A stretch of 64,000 nucleotides of DNA. Origin: Rhabditophanes sp. KR3021. Its lineage: Eukaryota; Nematoda; Chromadorea; Rhabditida; Alloionematidae. Positions 11,458 through 24,527 of the stretch are shown here, piece by piece (positions within the stretch are counted from its first letter, which is position 1; every line of letters begins with the position of its first letter). Location: positions 5,084,001 to 5,148,000 of the forward strand of contig CAUJLY010000004.1 in NCBI GenBank assembly GCA_963281155.1, read 5' to 3'. The translations under genes were made by a program, and so were the position numbers. The notes below the pieces were generated by a model. It worked only from the letters and a program-made list of their open reading frames with translations, searched no databases and was not told the origin of the DNA.

Positions 11458-11945
11458 CAGTTTGACGATCTTTTATATCAATTTTTCGAGTCAAGAGAAT
11501 GTGACTTTGTTGTGCGCACATCGCAAATATCTCACTTAGATAGTGGAATGTACCACATCCTATGCGTCACACATCATCTTCCTAAATCATCTTAATGGTC
11601 AACGACCAGTAATCATGCATTGCCATTACTATCAATTAACCATCTATCATCCCAACTATTTATTGTAATTTGTTTTAGGAATTTATTCTTGTCCTGAATG
11701 TTTGCAAGTACCTCGCATATGGAGAACTTTACATGTGAAACCTTAAACAAGAAAGGAGACGAAGCAGGAAGAAGTATGCTGATTTTAGTGTCCAGCAACT
11801 TGTGGAAGAAATGGTAAATGAAGTGCCTAGGCAAAGTGATGGCAAGAAGGAAAAGAGGAATGCCTATGACCTTTATGATCCTGATAATCTTCTGTTGTAT
11901 CCTGGTGTGAGAGTAGAGAATGAAGAGATCTCTACTGACTTCTAA
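11458..11945 (+). pseudogene. Unassigned coding-like stretches, possible broken gene
   Basis: Three stretches read like protein in different frames. The first, after an acceptor-like TTTGCAG at 11454-11460, runs from FDDLLYQFFESREC and holds an Ig-like SGMYHILC. The second follows an acceptor at about 11677 and contains GIYSCPEC. The third, about 11735-11945, is basic then acidic (RRRSRKKYADF...YDLYDPDNLLLYPG) and ends at the TAA at 11945. The spacing fits a gene with an immunoglobulin-like domain and a cytoplasmic tail, but I cannot join them with good splice sites or find a start. The 350 bases upstream (11104-11457) show nothing. Confidence 0.3.
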
Positions 11946-11954
11946 TTATATCTT

Positions 11955-14552
11955 TTAATTTTTTATGCTTTTAATAAAGTAGATCTGTACCTGCAAAACA
12001 CGTCGATGTTCTAAAGATGAAACACACAATGAGTCCCCATGAAAAGCATCCCGGTTCAAGAATGGACGTTTACACCCTGTTGATTTTTTTGCTCTTCTTT
12101 CCGTTATATTGGCATCTTCTTCATTGGAACCAAGTTGTCCAACGTTATTCAACCTGACATCATCCCTTCTTCGAGCGTCTACACATACATAATCATAATC
12201 ATCAATTGATCTCCACACTTTTCCATCTACACACTGATTTAATCCGAAACTATGCAAATTGGTGTAAAAACGATTGCGCTGTAGTTGTTTTTTCATTAAA
12301 GTTTCTTTGTCAATTGCAGTGTCTCTCTTTGGCTGGCAATATTGAATGTCGGTTTTTGCATCTTTTGGCGTATCCTTTACAGGTGTTATTAATTCCTTTT
12401 TTTGATCGTCTCCTGGTAGACTATTTTGTTCTATTAAAACTTCTCCCATCTGACACATGGTTGGATCAAATGTAGTAGTAATTGTTACATCTGCATCAAA
12501 TGAATACATCTTTTTGACAGATATTTTAATCCACTGAAATTTACCGTTGGCATCACTATTCAAAAAGGTAACCCATTCTGTACCCTCAGTCAATTCATAA
12601 AAATCCTTTGATTGTGATATTAAGACTGAATAATAAAAATCGCCTGTTTTCTGAATTCTGTGAATTAAAATAGATGCTTGTTTAATCCCCCTGTCAAAAT
12701 ATGTTGGTGTTTTTAATTCGACAGTATATACCTAAAAGTTAAAAATAAGAAGTTATAATATTTTGCTTACAAGATTAGGATCGTCTCTATTATAGGGTAT
12801 CATCACATACAACCATCCGTGAGTTTGTTCAAATTTAATACTCAAGGAACTTATCCGCAAAGTGTAATTATGTCTTCCATCACGACCAAAATACAGCATT
12901 CGATCCATTGGTAGCCAGCCAAGATAATCCAAGTGAGCCCCATTCAATCCAGGGCCAGCCATGCCAAATCGCGATTTATGCATGTAAGCATTAGCGGTCG
13001 ACATAAGATCATACCTATCGTCGTATTCTCCCCTTTCTGCAAATGGAAATATTTTGATATTTCGATCACTATAAGAATGGCCAATGAAAAAACTATGCAC
13101 CATCTCATGTGTGAGGACTGAGGAAAACATTAAAGCTGGTGTCAATAGAACTCCGTATTTTTTCCCATATAATGCAGTTGATCCAATATTAATAACGGTG
13201 ATTTTCTGTCCAAATAAAGTGTCTTTTTTCTTTTCTGCTTCATTAATACATAATTGTTTGACTTTATCGAAAAAAGCAAAACTTTTTTCATCTCCATTCT
13301 GAAGGTCTTCATCATGCTGTGACATAAACAAAACTTCATTTCTTGTGTATGGCAACTCATACCAACCCTAAATAATTATGTTAATCGTATTAGATGAAAC
13401 CATTGTTAGTTAATTTTTGTTGCATTCGTCTTTAATAAATGTTGTGCTTTAAATGTCTCAATAATGTTCAAATTAGTGGTCGACAAACTTCACCCTGATA
13501 AAGTAAGCATGTACCAAGTGTTAGTGTTAATTCATTTGGACTTGATTGTTTAGCCCCAACTTAGTCATTTTAATTTCAAATATAAATTGTTCTAAATTAC
13601 ATAAATGTTACTAATGTAAATGCTTTAGCCCTATTGTCATGAAAAATAATGGTTTATTTTGATATGTTGCTAGACACTTTATCCAAGATGGATAGAAAAA
13701 GAATTTTTTTAAATGATATTGGCATGAATTATCTTAACTTGGAGGGGCCACAACTATCTCAGTTAATTTTTTGCGATATAGACAGCTGTCACAAGTTTGA
13801 TACTGAAATTTAGAAGAAAGTTGGGGATGCTGTGACTCATGAAGAAGTCAGGGATAATTATGTGGATTAGAATCGCGTAGGTTTTAAATTTTCCATAACT
13901 AATAATAACCTGTAATGCTAACTCAAGAATTTTAAAATACAAGGACCCTAACTATTTCTCTTAAATCCGGAAAACAAAAAGAAGTGGACCACATAATGGA
14001 AGAAAAAAGACAATCGACTTGCAAATTTAAGATGGGTTTCCAAAGTGGGAAAAGAGTGTACAAATGTAATCAGAGCTGGACAATGTTGGGAATCCATAGA
14101 TCTATGGCTGTTGGTGGTAGAATATTCAGTGGAAATTATAGAAACAATGCTATGTGCATTCGTGTTTGTTTAAGGGCATAACTATTTCTTATGCCGGATT
14201 TAAGTAAAGGTATTAATTGTTTTTTGTCGTATTTGTCTTCAACTAAAGTTTTTGTTTTAAATATCTTAATCCAACATACGACTACATTCGATCCAGTTAT
14301 GTCATAGTTTCCATTCGACAACCATTTAAAGTAATTCTTAATTGAATCTGGATGGTTTCCTGATAGCCATTCTTGGAAAAACTCCCTTGTTCTGGGTTCG
14401 ATGTGCCGTGTGTCCTTAAATTTGCATAAAATCATTGACCATGGTTCCAACTCTCTTTTTGGTATTGCTTCCAAACAATTCATGAATAAACAAATAGGCA
14501 ATAGCAATATTAAATATGATGCATTTTGGCATCTATTTTTCATGAAAGACAT
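11955..14552 (-). CDS. Secreted zinc metalloprotease of bacterial/fungal type
   Basis: Exons 14552-14280, 13367-12771 and 12731-11955 give 548 residues, all phase 0. The N-terminus carries a signal peptide (YLILLLPICLFMN). The zinc site is HEMVHSFFIGH (His178, Glu179, His182, His188), a HExxHxxGxxH motif in which the usual Gly is Phe. The metzincin-style Met-turn is YDLMST (Met213). Around it are stretches typical of a family known mainly from bacteria and fungi: GSNVVGWYELPYT, GEYDDRYDLM and GPGLN...LDYLGWLP. The C-terminus has two copies of a CxxGxVWR...D-x-VCV...R pattern (first copy CVDGKVWR), a module seen in bacterial secreted enzymes. The 912-nt intron 13368-14279 holds nothing recognisable. 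It should cleave extracellular protein. Confidence 0.88.
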
Positions 14553-17206
14553 TAGCAGGAATAAATAAGCGAAATATGCAATTAACTAATTACAAATGAA
14601 GTATCTGTTTTATATGAATACTAGCTTGAGTTGATACTTAATTAGCATGTGATTTTACTGCAATTATCCGGTTTTGAGATATATCTAGATTCTCAACCTT
14701 TTTTATATTGAGAGATATTTGCAATCAAGGTTGTTACAGTTAATAAATAGCTAATGCCATTAGTTTGAATATATGTAGAATCCAAAAATGTTCTCTGCGG
14801 TGAAAACTTTAATGCACAAACAACACTTTGAAGAATGATATTTATGTGATTAAAGTTCTTCGGTAACAAGTTGATTAGTCGAATTAAGTATATAATATGT
14901 AGAAGCCTGTCTTTTATATATTTGTTATCTGATTGAAATGTATTTTGAATGAAGTTGATGATGCCACACACGGATGTTCGTTAAATTTGATCCTGAATAA
15001 GAATAGGTTTAGTAGATAAATTTCACACCAACACAATAACTTTGATGAAGATTTCTGCAGAGATTAAGCTAGTTATTCGATTGACATTACTTTGTGAATA
15101 GCTTTATTTAGTATTAAATTATTTGGGCACAGTCAGAAACCAGAAACTGTATAACAATTAATATTCACTTTTAGTATTCCCCCTTTATTCGCTTTTATTG
15201 TTTGTCTCTGTGATCCAATAAACACACAATCTAAAAATTGGCAATTCAAAAGTTTCAATAAAATTTAAAAGTCATTACAGGTATATTTATACATATAGAT
15301 AGATTGATGGTTAATGGACTTTGTCAATGAAATTGAAAAATGACACGCTGGGAACAATTGGTCGTTTAAAGTAATTTTTTTAAAAATAAGTACATTTAGG
15401 TGTGATGATAAAACAATAAAAAGTCAAATTAAAACCAATTTTAATATGAAAGTAATTTTAAATTACATATATATTTTATATTTCAAATTAAAAACATTTT
15501 TTACAGTTCAAATTAAATGTATTTATATTTCAAATTAAAGGTAATTTTGTATATGAAATCGAAAGTATTTATACTTAAAAATAAAAGTAATTTTTGGGCA
15601 ATTAAAAACTTGAAATTTTCTTATATTTAAGCATTTTGATATATTGAAACTCATTTAATCTAATTATGGGAATGCATTATAAAGTATTTATTTGCACTTT
15701 TTGCTATTTTAAAATTACCAGATCTGAAACTTAATATTGAACTCTTAAAAAGAAGCAATAGTTAGTAGTGCACATAATTTATATGGAAGCAAAATTAAGA
15801 ATACTATGTGATTTAAACCCGATACACTATTAATTATTATCTTGAAATTAATAGAGAAAAAGTTAATCTAAAACAGGATATTGGTGTAAACACTATCATT
15901 AAATATCAATCTTTTGGGTCATATAATTATAAAAATGTATATAGGAAATAAAATTTAACAAATTTGGAATATTACAAATATGCTTTAGAAATATTATCTG
16001 TGAAATGGAAACTTAAATCACACTGATCATCTTTGGAAATAAAAAATATTGGATGAAGAAATTATTTGTTGTGTACGTATTAAAACAGATGATGTTGGCA
16101 AATGCGAAAAATGCATACACTCCTTACTCACAAAATAATATACATTTTTATGCCATATAGGTATACAGATCTAAGTTTTTTGTCAATGACCGGTACTATT
16201 TTTGTAATGTTAGTGACAAGTCAAAGAAATAGATTAAACAATTGATAAGGATAAACGATATAAAGACACAAGTTTATCAAAAAGAATATCCAGACAACAA
16301 TTCATAACATTGGAAGTTATAACTCGTGGTTATTTATGAATATTTAGTTTCAAATTAATAAATCATTTCACTTTTATATTTCGTGCAAATCTCATCATGT
16401 TTTGTCACAAATAATTTATCTGTGAAACATTGGCAATAAGAAAACATGTTTATAGATCATATACCTGTTGTCATGTTTTTTAATACAAATGATACAATAT
16501 AACCTTTTGCAATATGCGTATCAAAAACATTAAATATCTAATCCATTCCTATAAGAGAAGTCGTTGAATTTCACTAATTGCACCTAAGCGTGTAAATATT
16601 ATTGAAATCATTTTATTCAATGCATTATTAAATGCATGGTCAAATTTAGAAAATATAAAGACGTATTATATATGTATTTGATATTGCTTACTTTTTGTCG
16701 GAAAAGAATAAAAATCACTTTTATTTATTAGATTTCTGTGTTTGCCTTTATTTCGACTATCATACATAAATATTACGTACTTATTCTAAACACTGTAATG
16801 TTCAATATGTTTTATATTATGAAAAGAATGAACAATTATTATGGGTTCGCGAATTATATCTTTGATCAAAAATTAACACTTAAAGGAAATGAAAAGAAGA
16901 TATTATAAACAAAATAAAAAGAACAATTGAAAACTAAATATATTATTGTAAAACTTTAAATTTCTAGATCAACATTGTAATAATCATGTCATTCATGAAA
17001 AACATATGCAAAATTACAATTTTGAAATTAAAATGTAATCAAAGAACGTCCTTATTGCTTCATTATTAATCACACATTTGCATCATAGCTTTATTGTTAA
17101 GGGAAAATTTGCATATATATTGTGACACATCTTCAATATTAATCCAGTATAAAAGGGATGATTGCTAATAATAAAATTACATTTGTCTTCAATACTCGTT
17201 TTTTCA
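14553..17206. other. 2.6 kb AT-rich spacer
   Basis: No gene that I can support. A 92-codon minus-strand frame at 14693-14971 is hydrophobic/Ser-Thr rich and could be a remnant. At 15410-15610, degenerate AT-rich units built on TCAAATTAAA and GTAATTTT recur at roughly 20-35 nt spacing. The SH2 gene promoter lies at the right end. Confidence 0.45.
17148..17155 (+). promoter_or_regulatory. TATA box of the SH2-like gene
   Basis: TATAAAAG followed by GG, 52 bases before the ATG at 17207, a good fit to a core promoter with transcription start near 17178. Confidence 0.6.
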
Positions 17207-17761
17207 ATGGTTGATTACAAACCACACAGAGGACGTCACATCTTTTATCGCAATGAAGAAGGCTACGAAGTTTTAGGGAAGATTATGCCGTCAGAAGTAT
17301 CCGTCAAATCAAGAAAAGACAAGAAACGCAGCATGAAAAAATCTGGTTCTGGTGTTTGTGGATCAAATGATTCTGTTAAATTAGATTATTGTCAACTTCA
17401 ACCATCAACTAACAACACATATATTGGTGGAATGACTCAAGTTGAAGCGGAAACTACTCTGACATCGAACATTTCATTTGTCGTTTATCACAAAATTCCA
17501 AGAGTTAACTGTTTCAATGATCTTAAAATGCACATTCACTTGTACATGGCTTTTAAGGATGGAGAAGGGCAATGCCATCACTTTAAAATTAAAAACCGTG
17601 CCAATCCAGATGCAAAGAATAAGGAATCCTTTTACTTAAAAGGCCCATATCCCGCCAGCCCTAATTTCGATTCTATTGACAAGCTCATCCGTTTCTATAG
17701 AAGACGTACAGTCAAAGTCAGTGACCAATTTATTGGGCAATCTTCCAGTATCAGAGGCTAA
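17207..17761 (+). CDS. SH2-like protein lacking the FLVR arginine
   Basis: Single exon, 184 residues. The start chosen is the ATG at 17207 downstream of the TATA box. A basic, low-complexity N-terminal 65 residues precedes an SH2-like fold: YIGGMTQVEAETTL (alpha-A region), SFVVYHKIP in the place of the FLVR strand, the HLYMAF strand, HHFKIK with the beta-D histidine, FYLKGP, and FDSIDKLIRFYRRR as the final helix (residues about 72-167). The invariant phosphotyrosine-binding Arg is replaced by Tyr94 (FVVY instead of FLVR), so classical pTyr binding is doubtful. Small one-domain SH2 proteins of this kind are common in nematodes. Assignment rests on pattern only. Confidence 0.6.
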   Translation: MVDYKPHRGRHIFYRNEEGYEVLGKIMPSEVSVKSRKDKKRSMKKSGSGVCGSNDSVKLDYCQLQPSTNNTYIGGMTQVEAETTLTSNISFVVYHKIPRVNCFNDLKMHIHLYMAFKDGEGQCHHFKIKNRANPDAKNKESFYLKGPYPASPNFDSIDKLIRFYRRRTVKVSDQFIGQSSSIRG

Positions 17762-18051
17762 ATCAAACATTATTTAAGGGTAATTAAATATTATTATTTT
17801 AAAGAGACTGTATAGCCGTGTAATTGCAAAGCTAACTAAAAATAAACTATATTTTTTGTGCTATTTTTCACTCTATCTAAAAACCTGAACTTATAAATAA
17901 TATAATTGCAATTTTTTGTAACAAATGTCCTATTAAAAGTTATTAGTTTACGTAAATAATCAAAAAGATGGTTAATGTACGAATATTTATTGGACAAATT
18001 GAATTAAGTATTTATTGTGTCCAATAGTTATGCAAAGTTAGGGAGAATTGA

Positions 18052-18480
18052 TCAATAAGTATCTTCTAACAGTAATTCGGAGGATTTGATTTTCTTGTCA
18101 GCACCCAGTTTTCCTTTCAAAGCCAAAAACTTTAATCTCCTTTCGTTTTCCAATTTTTTCTGTTCGATTTTTTCTTGTTGCATGTTTAGTATTTCAGTTA
18201 CCTCCACTTCAATTAAGTTATCTTTCTTATCAAGATCAATCTCGGCAATCAAAATAACATTTTCTCCCCGCACCAGATACAGTCCTCTGGGAACATCTGA
18301 TTTGTAATTTTCAAAATGAATTCTTTCCACAGTTTCATCCAGAACCAAATTGACAAACTGATCTATCGTTGATAATTTGCCAACCAAAATTTTGCCGTCG
18401 CGTAATTGAACCATAACTTTTTTGCCAAGAGTTTCTAACAACGATACAGCTCCAGAAAAATAGGGATCAGGCAATTCCAT
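18052..18480 (-). CDS. LSM1: LSm1, U6-type Sm-like protein of mRNA decapping
   Basis: Single exon. The preferred start at 18480 (MELPDPYFSG) gives 142 residues, matching the usual LSm1 length; an in-frame ATG at 18501 adds seven. The Sm1 motif is VMVQLRDGKILVGKLSTIDQF and the Sm2 region is YLVRGENVILIAEID. A charged helix follows (QQEKIEQKKLENERR), as in LSm1. It forms the cytoplasmic LSm1-7 ring that binds oligoadenylated mRNA 3' ends and promotes decapping. The ATG has no TATA box; the 3' neighbour (SH2) is convergent, 290 bases away. Confidence 0.95.
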   Translation of the reverse strand: MELPDPYFSGAVSLLETLGKKVMVQLRDGKILVGKLSTIDQFVNLVLDETVERIHFENYKSDVPRGLYLVRGENVILIAEIDLDKKDNLIEVEVTEILNMQQEKIEQKKLENERRLKFLALKGKLGADKKIKSSELLLEDTY

Positions 18481-18685
18481 AGTCGAAGAATATAGTGACA
18501 AAACTTATTGAAATTTGTTAGTGGTTAGGATAATTTAACGAAATGCAGTCACTTTACAACTTCAGTGACGTTTTTCCAATTTCCGTCAAGGATTTTAGTC
18601 AAAATGACTTTAAATATTGAAATTGCTCTATACGATAAGCTGATAAGGTAATGTTAACACTTACTACCTAGTTTATCATTCTTAC

Positions 18686-19636
18686 TTATAATTTGTCATT
18701 AGGAACATTCTCCCTGGCTGTAACAAAAATAATATTTCTGTTGTCGTTTAGGCATGGAAAACATATGCATAATTTAAATAATCTCTTGTACTTGTTCATT
18801 GAAAGAATCAGTAACAAGGGATTGACAAGTGTCATAATAAAAGTGATTGTATCAGCAATTATCCACAGAATTCTCGAAATATCATGGCCAGTATTGAACA
18901 ACAATAACATCACATTTGAAGGTATAATGGAAAATAGAGGAATTAAAGATTGTATAATTAAGCTGTAAATAAGATGTAATCGTTGATTGTAAGATGCCTT
19001 CAGTTCTGGGGAAGTGCTTATGGCTAACAGTCTACTCAAATGCCTAACCATTCCAAAGTTAATTGAAAGCGATATAAGGGCATACGATATCTGAGTTATG
19101 GTGTATAAATAGTTATAATATCCCAATGAGAAACCCTTGATGCTAGTGAATATGTCAAATGAAACTATCTCCCTTGATAAACAAATATCGAAAGTTAAGA
19201 AATAATGAGGCAAAAGAAAAACGTTGTACATTAAAACATAAACAATTTTGGAATATTCTAAAGCCTTAACAATTGTCACATATCTCCAAATAGATATCAT
19301 CATCGGATTCAAAAAGATAAGGGTGAAACAATTATTTTGCATTGTTCGAACAATACTGATTTCAATTACTGGATATTGTTCTCCATTATGATACGAGTGA
19401 AAATACAGACCCATCATTAAAAGGGAACATGATGCTGATAGGATATATGCAGAAACTAAAAAGATAATAGTATTCTTCTGAATATGATTGGTGATATTTG
19501 AGCATAAAGTTATTATCAAGATAATCAAATTTATTATGAGTGTTAGTGAATTGAACGTGGTTGTAACCGTAGCAGGAAAAAAATAATTCTTTTCATGTGC
19601 AACAAACATTGAGTTAATAATTTCAATGTTGTCCAT
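18686..19636 (-). CDS. Seven-TM receptor, nematode-chemoreceptor-like
   Basis: Single exon, 316 residues from the ATG at 19636. The frame is open for 47 more codons upstream, but TTTTTAGGAGA just before the ATG looks like a splice acceptor (cis or spliced leader), which favours this start. Seven hydrophobic segments are visible. Features recalling nematode Str/Srd-type chemoreceptors are LIIQSLIPLFSIIP in TM6, LVNPLLLIL in TM7, and a short Cys-rich tail (KLCICFPCL). There is no DRY motif; IWRYVTIVKAL follows TM3. A G-protein-coupled sensory receptor is likely, the ligand unknown. The family call is tentative and a divergent rhodopsin-type receptor is possible. Confidence 0.7.
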   Translation of the reverse strand: MDNIEIINSMFVAHEKNYFFPATVTTTFNSLTLIINLIILIITLCSNITNHIQKNTIIFLVSAYILSASCSLLMMGLYFHSYHNGEQYPVIEISIVRTMQNNCFTLIFLNPMMISIWRYVTIVKALEYSKIVYVLMYNVFLLPHYFLTFDICLSREIVSFDIFTSIKGFSLGYYNYLYTITQISYALISLSINFGMVRHLSRLLAISTSPELKASYNQRLHLIYSLIIQSLIPLFSIIPSNVMLLLFNTGHDISRILWIIADTITFIMTLVNPLLLILSMNKYKRLFKLCICFPCLNDNRNIIFVTARENVPNDKL

Positions 19637-20401
19637 TCTCCTAAAAATTAAAATATTAATTGATATTGTAAGATATACATCAAACATAAATGAAAGATAT
19701 ATACTCAGATGTAAATTAAAGATTTTAAAAATATAAGTTAACACAACAAATAGATTTGAGCTTATGTCAAGATACAACTTTTAATTATAATATAATCTAT
19801 TTATATATCTTAAAATATCACAAATCGAAGTAACTTCCAAATAGTCATGCCTCATTAGCATTTGTTACGTATAAGATCTTTTTAACTCTTATGAATGAGT
19901 AGTAAGAAATAATTATCATAACATACGTATTGAAGAAGCCAAACTTAAAGAATAAACAAGTTTAAAAGCTTGTAAATTCCCAATATAACACTTATTTATG
20001 AGGATAAACTTTGATAGTAACCTTAAGTCAACTTTTTTTGTGCATAATGGTAGTTTAGACACAATTATAATTAAAAATGACATGTTAGTAATGACTGGCA
20101 AATTGATAACCAATTAGCCATTTTGTTTAATAAATAAAGGTCTCAAACGTTACCGAAATTTAAACAAACCGTTAATTAACTTTTTTAAAAGTGTAACTGG
20201 TTAGACTAATTCATGAGACAATTTATAATGACCGAAAATAGAATATACTAAATCAAAAAATAAGATGTACTAAACCTAAAAACGAAAGATAAATTAAAGT
20301 GATATTTAGTGTCTGCGAATTACATACTAATTAAGTAAGAAATAGTTTTACTTAGGAAATAACAACAAAAAGTATAACAATTAAAAGGAATAACAAGAAA
20401 A
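19637..20401. other. AT-rich spacer
   Basis: Between the 7TM receptor and the KRR1 stop codon. Nothing recognisable on either strand. Confidence 0.5.
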
Positions 20402-22131
<1,730 letters not shown>

Positions 22132-22286
22132 TTAAATGATAATTAAATACGAATAATATGAATGAGATAAGATATAGAGAGGTGTTAAACCATCATGAAC
22201 GCAAAAAAGTTACTGTTACAAATTTCACTTCAGTTATTTAAATGACAAACAACATTTCATAAACGCAACCATTTGTTTTAGATAAA

Positions 22287-24230
22287 TTATTCAACAACTT
22301 TAACGATTTTTCCGATAGCAATAGTTTTTCCCTCATCTCGAAGAGTGAATCTGCCGAGTTGTGGGAACTCCTTGAATGGTTCCATGCAGAAAAGTTCAGC
22401 AGCTTCAAATCTAATAATAGCCTTTTCTTCTTGCTTGACAAATCGAGCAGCAACCTTAGTTCCATCCTTTTTATCTATTGTACAAATAACATTTTTAACC
22501 CCAACAACCTCACTAGCAGAGTGGATATGTAGTACGCATGAGTAACCAGAAGTAATGATAGATTTCAATTCTAAGATGAAGACTTCTGCATCAAAGATTT
22601 TTCCTGTCTTGCAAAGAGAATCAGGAGAGCAGATGACGAATCCAGCTTGGACATCCGACTCCTCAACACCTTTCAACTTAAGCTTGACGTTGTTGCCAGA
22701 CACAACTTTATCAGTTTCGATATCATCACTCCAGCATTGTAGGATTTGGACAGTTTGTTTATTTGGCATCAAGACCATTGTTTGTCCTTTGTCAATAACA
22801 CCAGATTCCATTTTGCCCATTACCTGAAGTCCAAATTGTAAATTAAGTATTTTAGTAAAAATATTAAGTTAATGATAATTGATTGGATGACTTCGCTTAA
22901 AATGTTTGATTCTGCACTTTTTAATAAAACTTACGATTGTTCCCATATCGGTATACTTTTCAACGATCAGACAACGAGCAGGGCCATTGTAATCTCTCTT
23001 GATTTCATCGAGATCGTCAATGAATTCAAGGAAACATGGTCCTTTGTACCAGGAAGCTTTTGGACTCTGACATCTTTCTTTCATGAAAGCTCCAGTTAAG
23101 CCAGAAACTGGAATATAAGTGATATCAGTTTTTGCATTGAACCCAACTTTCTTTAAATAGGGAGTTAATTTTCCTTGAATTTCATTGAAACGACTTTCAG
23201 CCCAATCGACAGTCATATCATCCATTTTGTTGACCAAGATAATTAGACGTTTAACTCCAGCTGTCTTGACAAGCATAGCATGTTCTCTTGTTTGGCCTCC
23301 ACGATCGAATCCAGTCTCAAATTCACCTTTACGAGCAGAAATTACCAGAACAGCGACATCAGCCTGAGTAGCTCCGGTTATCATGTTTGGAACGAAGGAC
23401 TTGTGACCAGGTGCATCCAAGATTGTAAAATGATTTCTCTCAGTCTCGAAGAAAGCTCTTCCACATTCAACAGTTTTCCCCTTTTCACGTTCTTCCTCGT
23501 TGGTATCCAAAGCCCATGACAAATACCATGATTCTCTTCCCTTGTCCTTAGCCTCCTTTTCGTACTTTTCAAGGGTACGTTTATCGACCATTCCCGTGAG
23601 ATACATTAATTGGCCGCCGATCGTAGATTTTCCAGCATCTACGTGTCCGATGAAAACAATATTGACAGTTTGCTTCTTGGATTTATCTAAAAATATCTAA
23701 TCAAATATTCAGTCAAAAAAATTACCATCTAAATAAATGGCTCTTTTGAATTTAGATTGAAGAGCAGCGATTTCGGCATCTTTCTTGGCTTTCTCTTTTT
23801 CCATATCTTTTTTCACTGTAACTTCCTCAGTTTCCGCTGGAACAACAGCTGCTTCTTGGACAGGAACGGCAACTTCGACAGGTGCACTTTTAGCAGGTAT
23901 ATTAGAAACTATTGCCTGGACGACAATTGGTGCAACATTTGATGGTTGTTGAGGTAAAACAAATGGGGCTTGTACAGGAGGAGGCATTTGGTAGCCGCCA
24001 TGAAATGCATTGTTTTGCCTATAGTCTTGGTGACTTCCAAAATTTTGGGGCATATTGTGTTGCTGGTGGTATCGATTTGGATCTACAAAGCCTGGTTGTT
24101 GTCTTGGAGCTCCACCGAATCCTTGTCCTGGCACAAAAGTGGTAGCATTAGCGTTTGGAATAAATGGTTGGGCATTAGGATTGTACCTTGGCCCATTATT
24201 TTGACGGTCATCGCCTGAATTATTCGACAT
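22287..24230 (-). CDS. GSPT1: eRF3, translation termination GTPase
   Basis: Exons 24230-23726, 23686-22935 and 22823-22287 give 597 residues. The N-terminal 165 residues are Asn/Gln/Pro-rich with two overlapping PAM2-like motifs (YNPNAQPFIP, residues 16-25; NANATTFVP, 26-34) for poly(A)-binding protein, as in other animals. The GTPase domain has G1 GHVDAGKST, G3 DAPGHK and G4 NKMD, plus the eRF3-specific YLTGMVDKRTLEKYE. Domains 2 and 3 follow (VMGKMESG, MPNKQ, GRFTLRDEGKTIAIGK). It acts with eRF1 at stop codons to release the peptide. The start is the ATG at 24230 (MSNNSG); an acceptor-like TTATTTTAG lies 16 bases upstream. Confidence 0.97.
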
Positions 24231-24527
24231 TTTCAAGTAATAGTATGTCTAAAATAAGTTTCAATAATATAAATTTAGCACTATTGCAAAATATTTAATT
24301 GTGTGATACGCGCTATACCATTCAATTCAACTTGGCAAAGAATTTCGTGTAAAGACAAATACGGGTAAAAATGTGCAATGTGACTCTTATTTAACTTAAT
24401 AATAAAATTAGTTTATATGAATTTAATTGAATGCACGTTTAAATTTATTTAATATGCAAGTTAAATTCAAATTTCGTTTAGTTTTAAAGAGACAAGATGA
24501 GATAAAAAATCACACGGCCACTTCAAC

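Noticed and set aside
13984..14181. Frame of 65 codons with many basic and Cys residues in the metalloprotease intron, at first sight a transposase piece
   Set aside because: No recognisable transposase motif, start context or inverted ends; low-level coding signal only.
15410..15610. AT-rich repeats as a satellite or origin
   Set aside because: Units are too degenerate and irregular in length; could be simple AT-rich drift.
22345..24218. Many plus-strand frames of 60-90 codons
   Set aside because: All lie over eRF3 exons and are shadows of that well-conserved gene.
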